From: Alteromonas lipotrueiana
GTDB taxonomy: Bacteria > Pseudomonadota > Gammaproteobacteria > Enterobacterales > Alteromonadaceae
Assembly: GCF_019249245.1 (NCBI RefSeq)
Contig: NZ_JAESDK010000010.1
Coordinates: 61,275-125,274 of the forward strand
Direction: 5' to 3'
DNA: 64,000 nt
Shown: in pieces, positions 28,200 to 36,015 of the stretch
Layout: the number at the start of each line of letters is the position of its first letter
How positions within the stretch are numbered: the first letter of the stretch is position 1
Program-made: the position numbers and the translations under genes
The notes under the pieces: model-generated
Seen by the model: only the letters and a program-made list of their open reading frames with translations
Database searches by the model: none
What the model was told of the DNA's origin: nothing

Positions 28200-28409
28200 T
28201 TAACGGATTAACGTTTCTTCTGCTACTTCTGATACCACCAGATTAATGTTGTCGCCAATTCCGTCAGCCGGAACAATTTCTAATTTGCACTTACAATTAT
28301 CGCAATGTTCAAATTGCGCGGTGTACATATTGCGAATTTCATAGTGAGAAAGGCTGTTTTCGGCGCCGCAATGGGGGCATAGATATTCGTACTCAGAAGA
28401 TGTTTGCAT
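28200..28409 (-). CDS. Small zinc-ribbon protein, function unknown
   Basis: This 69-residue protein has two CxxC knuckles, CPHCG (about 11-15) and CDNCKC (about 36-41), separated by 20 residues, a spacing typical of a zinc ribbon. The rest is acidic and ends in a beta-rich tail. The ATG chosen is preceded by AAGGTG at five bases; a longer frame to 28502 has no better ribosome site and its extra residues lack conserved features. Its role is not recognised; such ribbons are often found in small nucleic-acid or protein-binding adaptors. It converges with folE, with 17 bases between the stops. Confidence 0.65.
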   Translation of the reverse strand: MQTSSEYEYLCPHCGAENSLSHYEIRNMYTAQFEHCDNCKCKLEIVPADGIGDNINLVVSEVAEETLIR

Positions 28410-28655
28410 TCCTTCACCTTGACTGTTCATCGCTTGGGTAACTGTTTTACAAACAATAATCAGGCCAGCCTGACAGCCTTGCCCGTTAATTTTTCTGCTC
28501 ACAAAACAATACCATTATTAAATAAGCCTTTTACACAATTAAGTAATGCTGTGGGGCGTAATAGTAAACTATAGTCTAAATTTGAAAGCAGACAGAAAAA
28601 TTGAAAGTTTTTGCTTTTAATCAAGCGGGGGCGGGTGTTGATCAAACTGGGGTAA

Positions 28656-28686
28656 AGCCCATCTGTGAAAATAACACAGATGGGCT
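28656..28686 (-). terminator. Stem-loop downstream of amylosucrase gene
   Basis: A perfect 12-base-pair stem AGCCCATCTGTG / CACAGATGGGCT with a seven-base AT loop lies 13 bases after the amylosucrase stop. On the minus strand it is followed only by TTTACC, so termination may be partial or the hairpin may mainly protect the mRNA end. The remaining 250 bases up to the zinc-ribbon gene show nothing else. Confidence 0.65.
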
Positions 28687-28698
28687 GGTTAAATTTGC

Positions 28699-30648
28699 CT
28701 AGTTAACTAGCCACCACTGCAGCTGGTATCCGTCCACGTTAATTTCAGTTTCGTTACCCGTGAGTTGTGAATCACTCAGCAAGTCCCGGGCAGCGGCACG
28801 TTGGACCACGGTTAATATGTCGCCATTAACAGACTGTGGCTGCTCACTGAAGTTGGCTATTATCATAAGTTGTTGACCGGTATTGCTGACACGTAAACAG
28901 GCAAAGGTATGTTCATTGTAAGTATCAAGTATTTGTGTGGAAGCATCGCCAAAAACCGGTTGTGATTTGCGAATTTTCAGCATTTTTTTGAGGCTTGAAT
29001 AGACCTCTTTTTGACGATGTTCGATGATGTTTTTAGGGGGGCGCTTGCCCAGGGCCAAATCTATCTGCCGATTGGTAACCGCGACCCGGTTAACCCAACG
29101 GTCATCGTGTCGGCGTGAGGCATCGTCAAGGTAACTGTGGTCATTTAATAAGCCCAGCTCGTCACTTGAATACAGCAATGGTATGCCGCCGATACTAAAG
29201 ACAATGCCGTACAGCAGGCGAATACGAGCTAATGCTGTATCCATTTGCTGTTTATCCTGAGAGGCCAGCGCGTTTTCTAATCCACACAAAGACGCCAGGG
29301 TGCCACAAACCCGACAATCACCATTAGACGGATTTTCGGCAAAAGGCACACCACTGGCAAACGAGCCTTCAAACCGACCCGTATAAAACTGATTCAAAAA
29401 GTAACGGTGGTCGTGGGGATTGACGCCAATCTCATGCGCGATATTATCGTCAAATGTCCAGCCAATATCATCATGACAACGAATGTAGTTCACCCAGGTA
29501 GTATCGTTGGCAATGGTAAAGCTTTTCTTCATAGAGTGGGTCAGCAAATTGGTTTTGCGGGTGGCCAGACTATCCCACAACAACGCCATTAATAGCGGGT
29601 TATACGACAACTGACATTCCTGCTTATCAATATATTTGACCACTTCGTCAGGGTGGACTATTGCTTCTGATTTAAACACCACTGCCGGCGCAACAATTTG
29701 TAAACACGCATTGAAAGCCTGTATAAGAATATGCGCAAAAGGCTGATTTTCGCAGTCTGTGCCCATCTCCTTCCAAATGAACGCCAGAGCATCCAGGCGC
29801 AGCGCGGAACAACCGATATTGGCTAAAAATAACATTTCTGCGGTGATAGCATTAAAGACCGCAGGGTTGCTGTAATTCAGGTCCCACTGAAAGCTGTTAA
29901 AGGTAGTCCAAACCCATTTATTCACAGTGTCATTGTAGGTAAAGCTGCCTCGACGAACCTGCGGAAAAATTTCGCGTAAAGTCGATTCGTACTTTTGTAC
30001 CTCATCATGTTCGTCAAACATATAGTAAAAACTTTGATAGTGTGGGTCGCCGGCAAGGGCGCTTTGAGCCCAGCTATGTTCGTCTGAGGTATGATTAAAT
30101 ACAAAGTCGAGCACCAGTCGAATTCCCGCTTTATGTAATGCACTTGCAAGCACTTCGAGTTGTTTCATAGTGCCAAGTTGCGGGTTCACTTTTCGGTAAT
30201 CTGATACGGCATAGCCGCCGTCGCTATCTCCATCAGGTGAATCATATAGCGGCATCAAATGCAGGTAGGTAATTCCTAAGTCTTTAAAGTAGGGTATTTT
30301 CTGGTGTAAATCAGTAATTGTCGGGCCGATTAAATCGACATAACACGCCATCCCGGTTTCTTTTTCGCTGCGATACCATAGCGGCTCTTCAAGACTCTGG
30401 ACGTCCTGGTCGCGTAACCGATTTTTGCGCTGATGAAATCCCTGAGCCAGGGTTTTTACCAATTGCTGAAGATGAAAGTAACAGTCGTACTGATGCCCGT
30501 ATACCATCACATAACGGGTAAACAGCGTCTCAAAATGATTGTGTAAACGCTGGGTAAAAAGCCTGGCATCCTCTGGGGTCAACACGCTCAGCGCACCTGA
30601 GGTCAAAATTCGTTCTAAGCAGGTATGGCTGTTTGCAGCATGATTCAT
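28699..30648 (-). CDS. Amylosucrase (GH13 glucosyltransferase)
   Basis: Amylosucrase splits sucrose and transfers the glucosyl unit to glycogen-like alpha-1,4-glucan, releasing fructose. The 649-residue protein aligns with the Neisseria polysaccharea enzyme so closely that the catalytic residues keep the same numbers: nucleophile D286 in ALRLDALAF, acid/base E328 in VFKSEAIVHPDEV and D393 in RCHDDIGWTF. The RCHDD here replaces RSHDD. The N-terminal helical domain, the (beta/alpha)8 barrel with LVLDFVFNHTSDEH and the C-terminal beta domain are all intact. No signal peptide is seen, so it acts in the cytoplasm on imported sucrose. A divergent MFS carrier is the likely importer. Confidence 0.94.
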   Translation of the reverse strand: MNHAANSHTCLERILTSGALSVLTPEDARLFTQRLHNHFETLFTRYVMVYGHQYDCYFHLQQLVKTLAQGFHQRKNRLRDQDVQSLEEPLWYRSEKETGMACYVDLIGPTITDLHQKIPYFKDLGITYLHLMPLYDSPDGDSDGGYAVSDYRKVNPQLGTMKQLEVLASALHKAGIRLVLDFVFNHTSDEHSWAQSALAGDPHYQSFYYMFDEHDEVQKYESTLREIFPQVRRGSFTYNDTVNKWVWTTFNSFQWDLNYSNPAVFNAITAEMLFLANIGCSALRLDALAFIWKEMGTDCENQPFAHILIQAFNACLQIVAPAVVFKSEAIVHPDEVVKYIDKQECQLSYNPLLMALLWDSLATRKTNLLTHSMKKSFTIANDTTWVNYIRCHDDIGWTFDDNIAHEIGVNPHDHRYFLNQFYTGRFEGSFASGVPFAENPSNGDCRVCGTLASLCGLENALASQDKQQMDTALARIRLLYGIVFSIGGIPLLYSSDELGLLNDHSYLDDASRRHDDRWVNRVAVTNRQIDLALGKRPPKNIIEHRQKEVYSSLKKMLKIRKSQPVFGDASTQILDTYNEHTFACLRVSNTGQQLMIIANFSEQPQSVNGDILTVVQRAAARDLLSDSQLTGNETEINVDGYQLQWWLVN

Positions 30649-30716
30649 CAGATTTCTTCCTTCAATAGCGTTGCGGCCATTGCATCATACGCCGGCTGCT
30701 TTAATGTTGTTACAAA

Positions 30717-30749
30717 GTGTTCACATAAATGTTTACACAAATGCAAACA
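30717..30749. promoter_or_regulatory. Overlapping palindromes between amylosucrase and MFS genes
   Basis: A 22-base palindrome of the form GTGTnnACATnnATGTnnACAC (30717-30738) overlaps a second imperfect palindrome TGTTTACA-CAAA-TGCAAACA (30730-30749). The symmetry suggests protein-binding sites, perhaps for a sugar or global regulator; the regulator is not identifiable. Confidence 0.5.
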
Positions 30750-30762
30750 CTTGGTACTTTAT

Positions 30763-30776
30763 CTTAAACGATTAAG
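30763..30776. promoter_or_regulatory. LacI-type operator candidate in the sucrose locus
   Basis: The 14-base sequence CTTAAACGATTAAG is a palindrome around a central CG apart from one A/A pair next to it, the form typical of LacI/GalR-family operators. It lies about 115 bases upstream of the amylosucrase start and 130 bases upstream of the MFS start, so one repressor could control both. No LacI-type regulator gene lies in the window. Confidence 0.6.
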
Positions 30777-30906
30777 TTAAAACTTCAAATTAAATGTCAG
30801 AGCATTAAAATCTCGTTTTGATGACTGTCATTTGTAGGTACAACACCGCTGCGTGACTTCATGACGTGCAGCTTATAACAGACTTGTGTCAAAAGAGGCA
30901 ATACTC

Positions 30907-32181
30907 ATGCATCAACCTCAGGGGTATCTTATACGCTGGCTTACTTACTTCATGTTTATGATGTTCGCGATGACGTCGGATTCTGTGGGGGAGATAATCA
31001 AAGAAGTAAAAATAGCGTTTGATATTACCAATGCCCAAGCTAGTTTAATGCATTCGCTTCCCATGTTGGGTATTGCGCTATCGGGGCTGTTTTTAGGATT
31101 TTTAGCCGATAAACTCGGCCGTAAAACCACTATTATTCTGGGCCTAAGTTTGTTTGGACTGGCCTGCTACAGTTTTTTACTGGCGAACGACTTTGTTTTT
31201 ATTGTGGCATTAATGAGCTTATCGGGCATTGCGGTAGGCATATTTAAAACCGGCGCGCTGGCGTTAATTGGCGATATTTCTTCTTCCACAAAACAACATA
31301 CGGCGACCATGAATGGCGCAGAAGCTTTTTTTGGGGTAGGGGCCATAGTTGGACCACTGTTAGTGGCCTGGTTAATTCACCAGGGCGTGGCGTGGCAATA
31401 CCTGTATGTTATTGCTGGCGCTATGTGCACGTTGTTGATTGTCATTGCCGCTTTTGTGCAGTATCCGGCAAACCCAAAACCAAATGTTTCAACTACAGAA
31501 AAGGTATCGCTGCTTAAAAGCTTAAAGCTGGTTAAAAACCCGTATGCTCTGGGGTTTTCATTAGGGGCTTTTTTGTATGTGGCGGCCGAAAGCGCTATTT
31601 ATGTATGGATGCCCAGTTATTTGGTGTGTGACGCCACCACGTTGAAAGCCACCTATGACTGTTATTCGAATGATGGGGCGCGTCAGTTGGCCATATACTC
31701 GGTGACGGCCTTTTTTATCTTGCGCGCGTTGGGCCGTTTTATCGGTATCTGGATGATGGCCCGACTGAACTGGACATTGGTGTTGATGCTTTTTTCCGGC
31801 GCCATTGTTTTGTGTTTTGGGGCGGGGCTGGCCGGCGGTAAACAGGTAGCGTTATATTTGTTTCCGTTAACGGGTATCTTTATGTCAGTTATCTATCCCA
31901 CGTTTAACTCAAAAGGGATCAGCTGTTTTGAGCGTCATCAGCACGGCAGTGTAGCCGGGGTCATATTATTTTTCACCGCTGCGGGGGCTGCGTTTGGTCC
32001 TTTGGTCATGGGACTGGTGAGCGATGCAATGGGCGGTGACGCCAAATATGGATTTATGGTCGCAACCGGTTTCGCGGGCGCGTTATTTGCTGGCTTGCTA
32101 TACAATTATTTGTACGATCCTACCAGCAAACGTTTACACGACATTGAAGCTCGTGACTATGGAGTCTCGACCCAATCCTGA
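30907..32181 (+). CDS. MFS transporter, probable sugar (sucrose) permease
   Basis: A 424-residue major facilitator with about 12 membrane helices. The family loop motif appears as FLADKLGRKTTI between helices 2 and 3 (about residues 65-76), and the second half contains the related RALGRFIGIWMMARL. Helix-rich stretches such as GAEAFFGVGAIVGPLLVAWL follow. The ATG has AGAGG eight bases upstream and is preferred over a GTG seven codons earlier. It diverges from the amylosucrase gene across a region with operator-like palindromes, so sucrose uptake is the favoured role; this is inferred from context and not from residues. Confidence 0.82.
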   Translation: MHQPQGYLIRWLTYFMFMMFAMTSDSVGEIIKEVKIAFDITNAQASLMHSLPMLGIALSGLFLGFLADKLGRKTTIILGLSLFGLACYSFLLANDFVFIVALMSLSGIAVGIFKTGALALIGDISSSTKQHTATMNGAEAFFGVGAIVGPLLVAWLIHQGVAWQYLYVIAGAMCTLLIVIAAFVQYPANPKPNVSTTEKVSLLKSLKLVKNPYALGFSLGAFLYVAAESAIYVWMPSYLVCDATTLKATYDCYSNDGARQLAIYSVTAFFILRALGRFIGIWMMARLNWTLVLMLFSGAIVLCFGAGLAGGKQVALYLFPLTGIFMSVIYPTFNSKGISCFERHQHGSVAGVILFFTAAGAAFGPLVMGLVSDAMGGDAKYGFMVATGFAGALFAGLLYNYLYDPTSKRLHDIEARDYGVSTQS

Positions 32182-32200
32182 TGCGTTTAAAACATGTCTG

Positions 32201-32593
32201 TTATTCGCCACCTGTTTCATACAGCTCTAAGGGCAGGTTATCGGGGTCGCTGAAAAAGGTAAACCGTTTGTGTGTGTAGGGATCGGTGCGAACAGGTTCT
32301 ACCTCAACCCCCGCGGCCTGCAGGTGGGCAATGGCCGCGTCCAGGTCAGATACAGCAAATGCTAAGTGGCGTAACCCCTGCGCTTCGGGTCGGCTAGGCC
32401 GGGCTGGCGCTCCTTCGAACGAAAAGAGCTCAATTTGCGCACCATCGGGTAGGGCCAGATCGCATTTATACGAGTGTCTGGCCGCGCGATAGTTTTCATC
32501 AATAATGCGTAATCCTAATGTTTGGCTGTAAAAGGCTTTAGAAGCCGCGTAGTCGCTGCAAATTATGGCTGCATGATGGATGCCGTTTAACAT
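32201..32593 (-). CDS. VOC family (glyoxalase-like) protein, YaeR/GloA2 type
   Basis: This 130-residue protein is a single vicinal-oxygen-chelate domain pair: MLNGIHHAAIICSDYAAS opens the first beta-alpha-beta unit, IELFSFEG closes it, GLRHLAFAVSDLDAAI opens the second and LPLELYE closes it. The four putative metal-binding positions (His, Glu, His, Glu) are present as in glyoxalase I-like YaeR proteins. The substrate is unknown. The start is placed at the ATG that aligns with the family; a longer frame adds 14 residues with no match. It converges on the MFS gene, 19 bases from its stop. Confidence 0.85.
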   Translation of the reverse strand: MLNGIHHAAIICSDYAASKAFYSQTLGLRIIDENYRAARHSYKCDLALPDGAQIELFSFEGAPARPSRPEAQGLRHLAFAVSDLDAAIAHLQAAGVEVEPVRTDPYTHKRFTFFSDPDNLPLELYETGGE

Positions 32594-32796
32594 ACTATTG
32601 TGGTGTTGAAATAAAATGATGCGGCAACATAACAAAAATTGTTGCCGGATACACCTGCCCGCACACCTTAAAATGCATCACGACAAGGGCGCTCATCTGG
32701 TCTTTAGTTCTCTATTTAGCGTATGGTATTGCTATGAAATGACGGTGGTTTTTAGCTATCGGACATGGTTTCTACAATCTTTTGGATACCCCTATC

Positions 32797-33462
32797 ATGC
32801 TGAATCAGAATTACAGTCTGCCGGTTACTATCGATACCGGTACTCAACCCTGGGAAGCGTCCCCCGCATCAAAAGTCTGGCGTAAAAAACTTGAGCGTGA
32901 AAGTGCCGAGTCGGGCCGGGCTACGTCTCTGGTTAGGTATGACGCGGGTGCTTCATTTAAAACACATCAGCACCCTGACGGCGAGGAAATACTGGTGCTA
33001 TCAGGCGTATTTAGTGATGAGTCGGGCGACTATCAGGCCGGCAGCTACTTACGTAACCCGGCCGGAACTGAGCATGCGCCCTGGTCTGAAGATGGCTGCG
33101 AGTTGCTGGTAAAGTTGTGCTATTTTCGTACCGGAGATTTACAGAATGTACGTATTGATACTCAAAAAGCCGGCTGGCACCAGGGCAACACTGCAGGACA
33201 AAAGCTGATCCCCCTGCATCAGTTTGATGAAGAAATAACGCAACTGATATGGCTTGAAGAAGACCAGACGTGGCGACCGGTAGTGCCTGAGGGCGGGCTT
33301 GAGTTATTCATCATCGAAGGCAGCCTGGAACTCGATGGAAATATACTAAACGCCCAGACCTGGCTGCGCCGGCCTGGATTCAACCGTTGCGAATTTACAG
33401 TAAACCAGGGCCCGGTACGGGTACTGATTAAAACCGGGCATCTGCCTACGGAGCCAGTATGA
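32797..33462 (+). CDS. Tandem cupin protein, ChrR-like cupin domain
   Basis: The 221-residue protein has two cupin barrels. The first (about 25-115) keeps the metal-binding set HQHPDGEEILVLSGVF, with two histidines and a glutamate, plus the later AGTEHAPWSEDGCELLV. The second (about 130-215) has lost most ligands, though GGLELFIIEGSLELDG keeps the fold. The layout resembles the C-terminal ChrR cupin domain, but the N-terminal zinc-binding anti-sigma domain is absent, so it is unlikely to be an anti-sigma factor. The stop overlaps the lipocalin start (ATGA), linking their expression. Confidence 0.8.
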   Translation: MLNQNYSLPVTIDTGTQPWEASPASKVWRKKLERESAESGRATSLVRYDAGASFKTHQHPDGEEILVLSGVFSDESGDYQAGSYLRNPAGTEHAPWSEDGCELLVKLCYFRTGDLQNVRIDTQKAGWHQGNTAGQKLIPLHQFDEEITQLIWLEEDQTWRPVVPEGGLELFIIEGSLELDGNILNAQTWLRRPGFNRCEFTVNQGPVRVLIKTGHLPTEPV

Positions 33463-34004
33463 AAATTGTTTCTTTAGTCATCAGCTGTTTGTGTTTATTA
33501 GTGGGCTGCTCGGCCTCTAAACCTGACAATGTGAAGCCAGTTTCAGACTTTGAAGTCGACCGCTACCTGGGCAAATGGTATGAAATTGCCCGATTAAACC
33601 ACAGCTTTGAGGAAGGACTAAGCGATGTCACTGCCACATACGGTGAGCGCGACGATGGGGGCATTAGCGTAACCAACAAAGGCTACAATGCCGAAGAGGG
33701 ACAGTGGGATGAAGCCCAGGGTAAAGCTTACTTTGTAAAAGATCGACAAACAGGATGGCTCAAAGTCTCTTTTTTCGGTCCGTTTTATGCCAGCTATGTT
33801 ATTACCCGTTTAGATAAAGAGTATCAATGGGCTCTGGTGACCGGTCCCGATAAAGAATATTTATGGTTACTGGCTCGCACACCTCATCTAGCAAAATCAG
33901 TGACAGATGACCTGCTAAGTTATGCTGAACAATTAGGTTACGACACGGATAAGCTGATATTTGTCGACCATAGCAAGACCCGGTCTGCCGCGGCTGATAA
34001 ATAA
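33459..34004 (+). CDS. blc: Outer-membrane lipocalin (Blc-like lipoprotein)
   Basis: Blc-type lipocalins are lipoproteins that bind fatty acids or lysophospholipids and help maintain the envelope under stress. The 181-residue precursor has a short signal and lipobox LLVGC (acylated C17), then the lipocalin signature DRYLGKWYEIARLNHSFE, the second conserved strand KVSFFGPFYASYVI and the third YLWLLARTPHL. No aspartate follows the acylated cysteine (next residues SAS), which fits outer-membrane sorting. Its start overlaps the cupin stop by four bases. The product is of usual length. Confidence 0.93.
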   Translation: MKIVSLVISCLCLLVGCSASKPDNVKPVSDFEVDRYLGKWYEIARLNHSFEEGLSDVTATYGERDDGGISVTNKGYNAEEGQWDEAQGKAYFVKDRQTGWLKVSFFGPFYASYVITRLDKEYQWALVTGPDKEYLWLLARTPHLAKSVTDDLLSYAEQLGYDTDKLIFVDHSKTRSAAADK

Positions 34005-34044
34005 GGTATACTGCGGTTTTAGTGTTATTGAGGAACAATGTGCT

Positions 34045-34608
34045 GTGAGCGAACAACAAGTACGAGAGCGGGCCGGGCAATGCTGCGAGCTATGCAAAAG
34101 TGAAGTATCGCTGAGCCTTTACGAGGTACCGGACTCGGCGGTAAAAGGTTTTGATAGCACTCTTTTGGTTTGCCAGACATGTACCAACCAGCTGACTGGT
34201 CAATCTACGCCCGAAGCAAACCACTGGCGGTGCCTGAATGATGCCATCTGGTCACCTACCCCCGCGGTTCAGGTTGTCGCGTGGCGTATGCTGCATCACT
34301 TTAGTAGTGAAATGTGGGCGCAGGATTTGTTAGACATGATGTACTTAGATGACGCCACGCAGCAATGGGCTGAAGCCAGTGGCGTTGCCAGTAATAATGA
34401 ACCCACCCTTGACAGTAATGGGGTAGTATTAAACGCCGGAGACACAGTTCATCTTATTAAAGATCTGAACGTAAAAGGGGTTAGTTTTACCGCCAAACGA
34501 GGCACGGCAGTACGTAATATCGGTTTAAGTGATAACCCGGCGCACATTGAAGGCCGGGTGAACGGTACACGCATAGTAATAATAGCCGCTTACACAAAAA
34601 AAGCCTGA
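34045..34608 (+). CDS. PhnA domain protein (YjdM-like) with N-terminal zinc knuckles
   Basis: The 187-residue protein ends in a PhnA domain (about 120-187) recognised by LNAGDTVHLIKDLNVKG, KRGTAVRNI and IEGRVNGTRIVIIAAYTKK. The first third has two CxxC pairs, CELC and CQTC, forming a zinc ribbon, and a middle segment of about 50 residues is not found in the 111-residue E. coli YjdM. Despite the name, PhnA is not needed for phosphonate breakdown and its function is unclear. The GTG start is preceded by AGGAA at nine bases. The gene begins 40 bases after blc. Confidence 0.82.
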   Translation: MSEQQVRERAGQCCELCKSEVSLSLYEVPDSAVKGFDSTLLVCQTCTNQLTGQSTPEANHWRCLNDAIWSPTPAVQVVAWRMLHHFSSEMWAQDLLDMMYLDDATQQWAEASGVASNNEPTLDSNGVVLNAGDTVHLIKDLNVKGVSFTAKRGTAVRNIGLSDNPAHIEGRVNGTRIVIIAAYTKKA

Positions 34609-34670
34609 AAATGCCCTCTCATATTGAGCCGAAGATGCGCCAGGAAAGAAATTCGGGCATAATATCGCCC

Positions 34671-34700
34671 TATAATTTTTGTGGCGATAAGGCTCCTTAT
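34671..34700 (+). promoter_or_regulatory. pyrC promoter box and SD-sequestering hairpin
   Basis: A perfect TATAAT box (34671-34676) is followed seven bases later by GGCG, implying a leader of only about 16 bases. The ribosome site ATAAG can pair with CTTAT that ends in the start codon, with GCTC as loop, so the mRNA may hide its own start. This recalls start-site-switching control of E. coli pyrC but is an inference. Confidence 0.5.
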
Positions 34701-35739
34701 GCAATCTATTACACTACGGACTCCTGACGACTGGCATTTGCATTTTCGAGACAACGAAATGCTGGCTGAAACAGTACCAGCTACGGCCCGATGTTTTGCG
34801 CGCGCCATTGTTATGCCGAACCTGGTGCCCCCGGTCGTTAATGCCAGGCAGGCCGTGGCTTATCGTGAGCGTATTGAAGCGGCCCGCCCGGTCAATAGCC
34901 AGTTTACGCCGTTGATGACATTGTATCTGACCAATCAGACCACGCCCGAAGATATTGCTGAAGCTCACTCGGCCGGAGTTACTGCCTGCAAACTGTATCC
35001 GGCTGGCGCTACGACTAATTCTGATGCCGCAGTAACGGGTATAGAAGCTCTTTATCCGGTGTTTGAGGCAATGCAAAAAGTAGCAATGCCGCTATTGATT
35101 CATGGTGAAGTTACCGACAGTCACATTGATATTTTTGACCGGGAGAAGGTGTTTATTGAAACTCACCTTGCACCTATTGTGGCGGCTTTTCCCGAGCTCA
35201 AAGTGGTGTTTGAACACATTACCACCTCAGAAGCGGTGCAGTTTGTTAGTCAGGCCAGCGATTTTGTGGGCGCTACTATTACCCCCCAGCACTTACTGCT
35301 CAATCGTAATGACTTACTGGTAGGTGGGGTACGGCCCCATAATTATTGTCTGCCCGTTTTAAAACGAAACACGCACCAACAAGCATTGCGTGACATTGTT
35401 GCCTCGGGCTCACCAAAGTTCTTCCTGGGCACCGACTCTGCGCCTCACGCCCGGCACAAAAAAGAAAACGCGTGTGGGTGTGCTGGCTGTTACAGCGCCT
35501 GGAGCGCAATTGAACTGTACGCCGAAGTATTTGAACAGCTAGGTGATATCGGTAAGCTTGAAGGCTTTGCCAGCGAATTTGGCGCCGACTTTTACGGATT
35601 ACCGCGCAATACCGGAACCATCACCTTAGAAAGGTCTGCCTGGCAGGTACCTGAACAAATAAAGCTGGCTGATGGTACAGATATGGTCCCGTTTTTTGCA
35701 GGCCAGACGCTAAGCTGGAAGCTACAAAACAATGTGTAA
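34699..35739 (+). CDS. pyrC: Dihydroorotase, class II
   Basis: PyrC closes carbamoyl-aspartate to dihydroorotate in pyrimidine synthesis. The 346-residue enzyme has the metal ligands HxH in DDWHLHFRD, the carbamylated lysine in [27 protein letters not shown] and the catalytic aspartate in LGTDSAPH. Length and order match E. coli PyrC. The ATG chosen leaves an AAGG ribosome site seven bases upstream; a longer frame adds six residues without match. The preceding gene ends 90 bases earlier and a separate promoter box lies between, so pyrC is probably transcribed on its own. Confidence 0.96.
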   Translation: MQSITLRTPDDWHLHFRDNEMLAETVPATARCFARAIVMPNLVPPVVNARQAVAYRERIEAARPVNSQFTPLMTLYLTNQTTPEDIAEAHSAGVTACKLYPAGATTNSDAAVTGIEALYPVFEAMQKVAMPLLIHGEVTDSHIDIFDREKVFIETHLAPIVAAFPELKVVFEHITTSEAVQFVSQASDFVGATITPQHLLLNRNDLLVGGVRPHNYCLPVLKRNTHQQALRDIVASGSPKFFLGTDSAPHARHKKENACGCAGCYSAWSAIELYAEVFEQLGDIGKLEGFASEFGADFYGLPRNTGTITLERSAWQVPEQIKLADGTDMVPFFAGQTLSWKLQNNV

Positions 35740-36015
35740 AATAACGCTGTAGTGCTGATTGTTAGGCTATTGTCTATTATAAGCGGCATATTATAGCCTG
35801 CCCGGTCTTTGATTTGCCCGACTCAGCAACGACACCTACAAGCCTGTTGATGATGCCAGCTTACTAATAAAGCGTTTAAACGGGTTACAGAGCAAATTAA
35901 CAACAGTGCGGCGTTTACATAATGTTTGCACGTAAAATAAACCTATGGCTTTGTTAGAGGCGCCAATGCAAGCGGCGCGCAGCGTAGTCAGATAATGGCC
36001 GTCCAAGGACACCCA

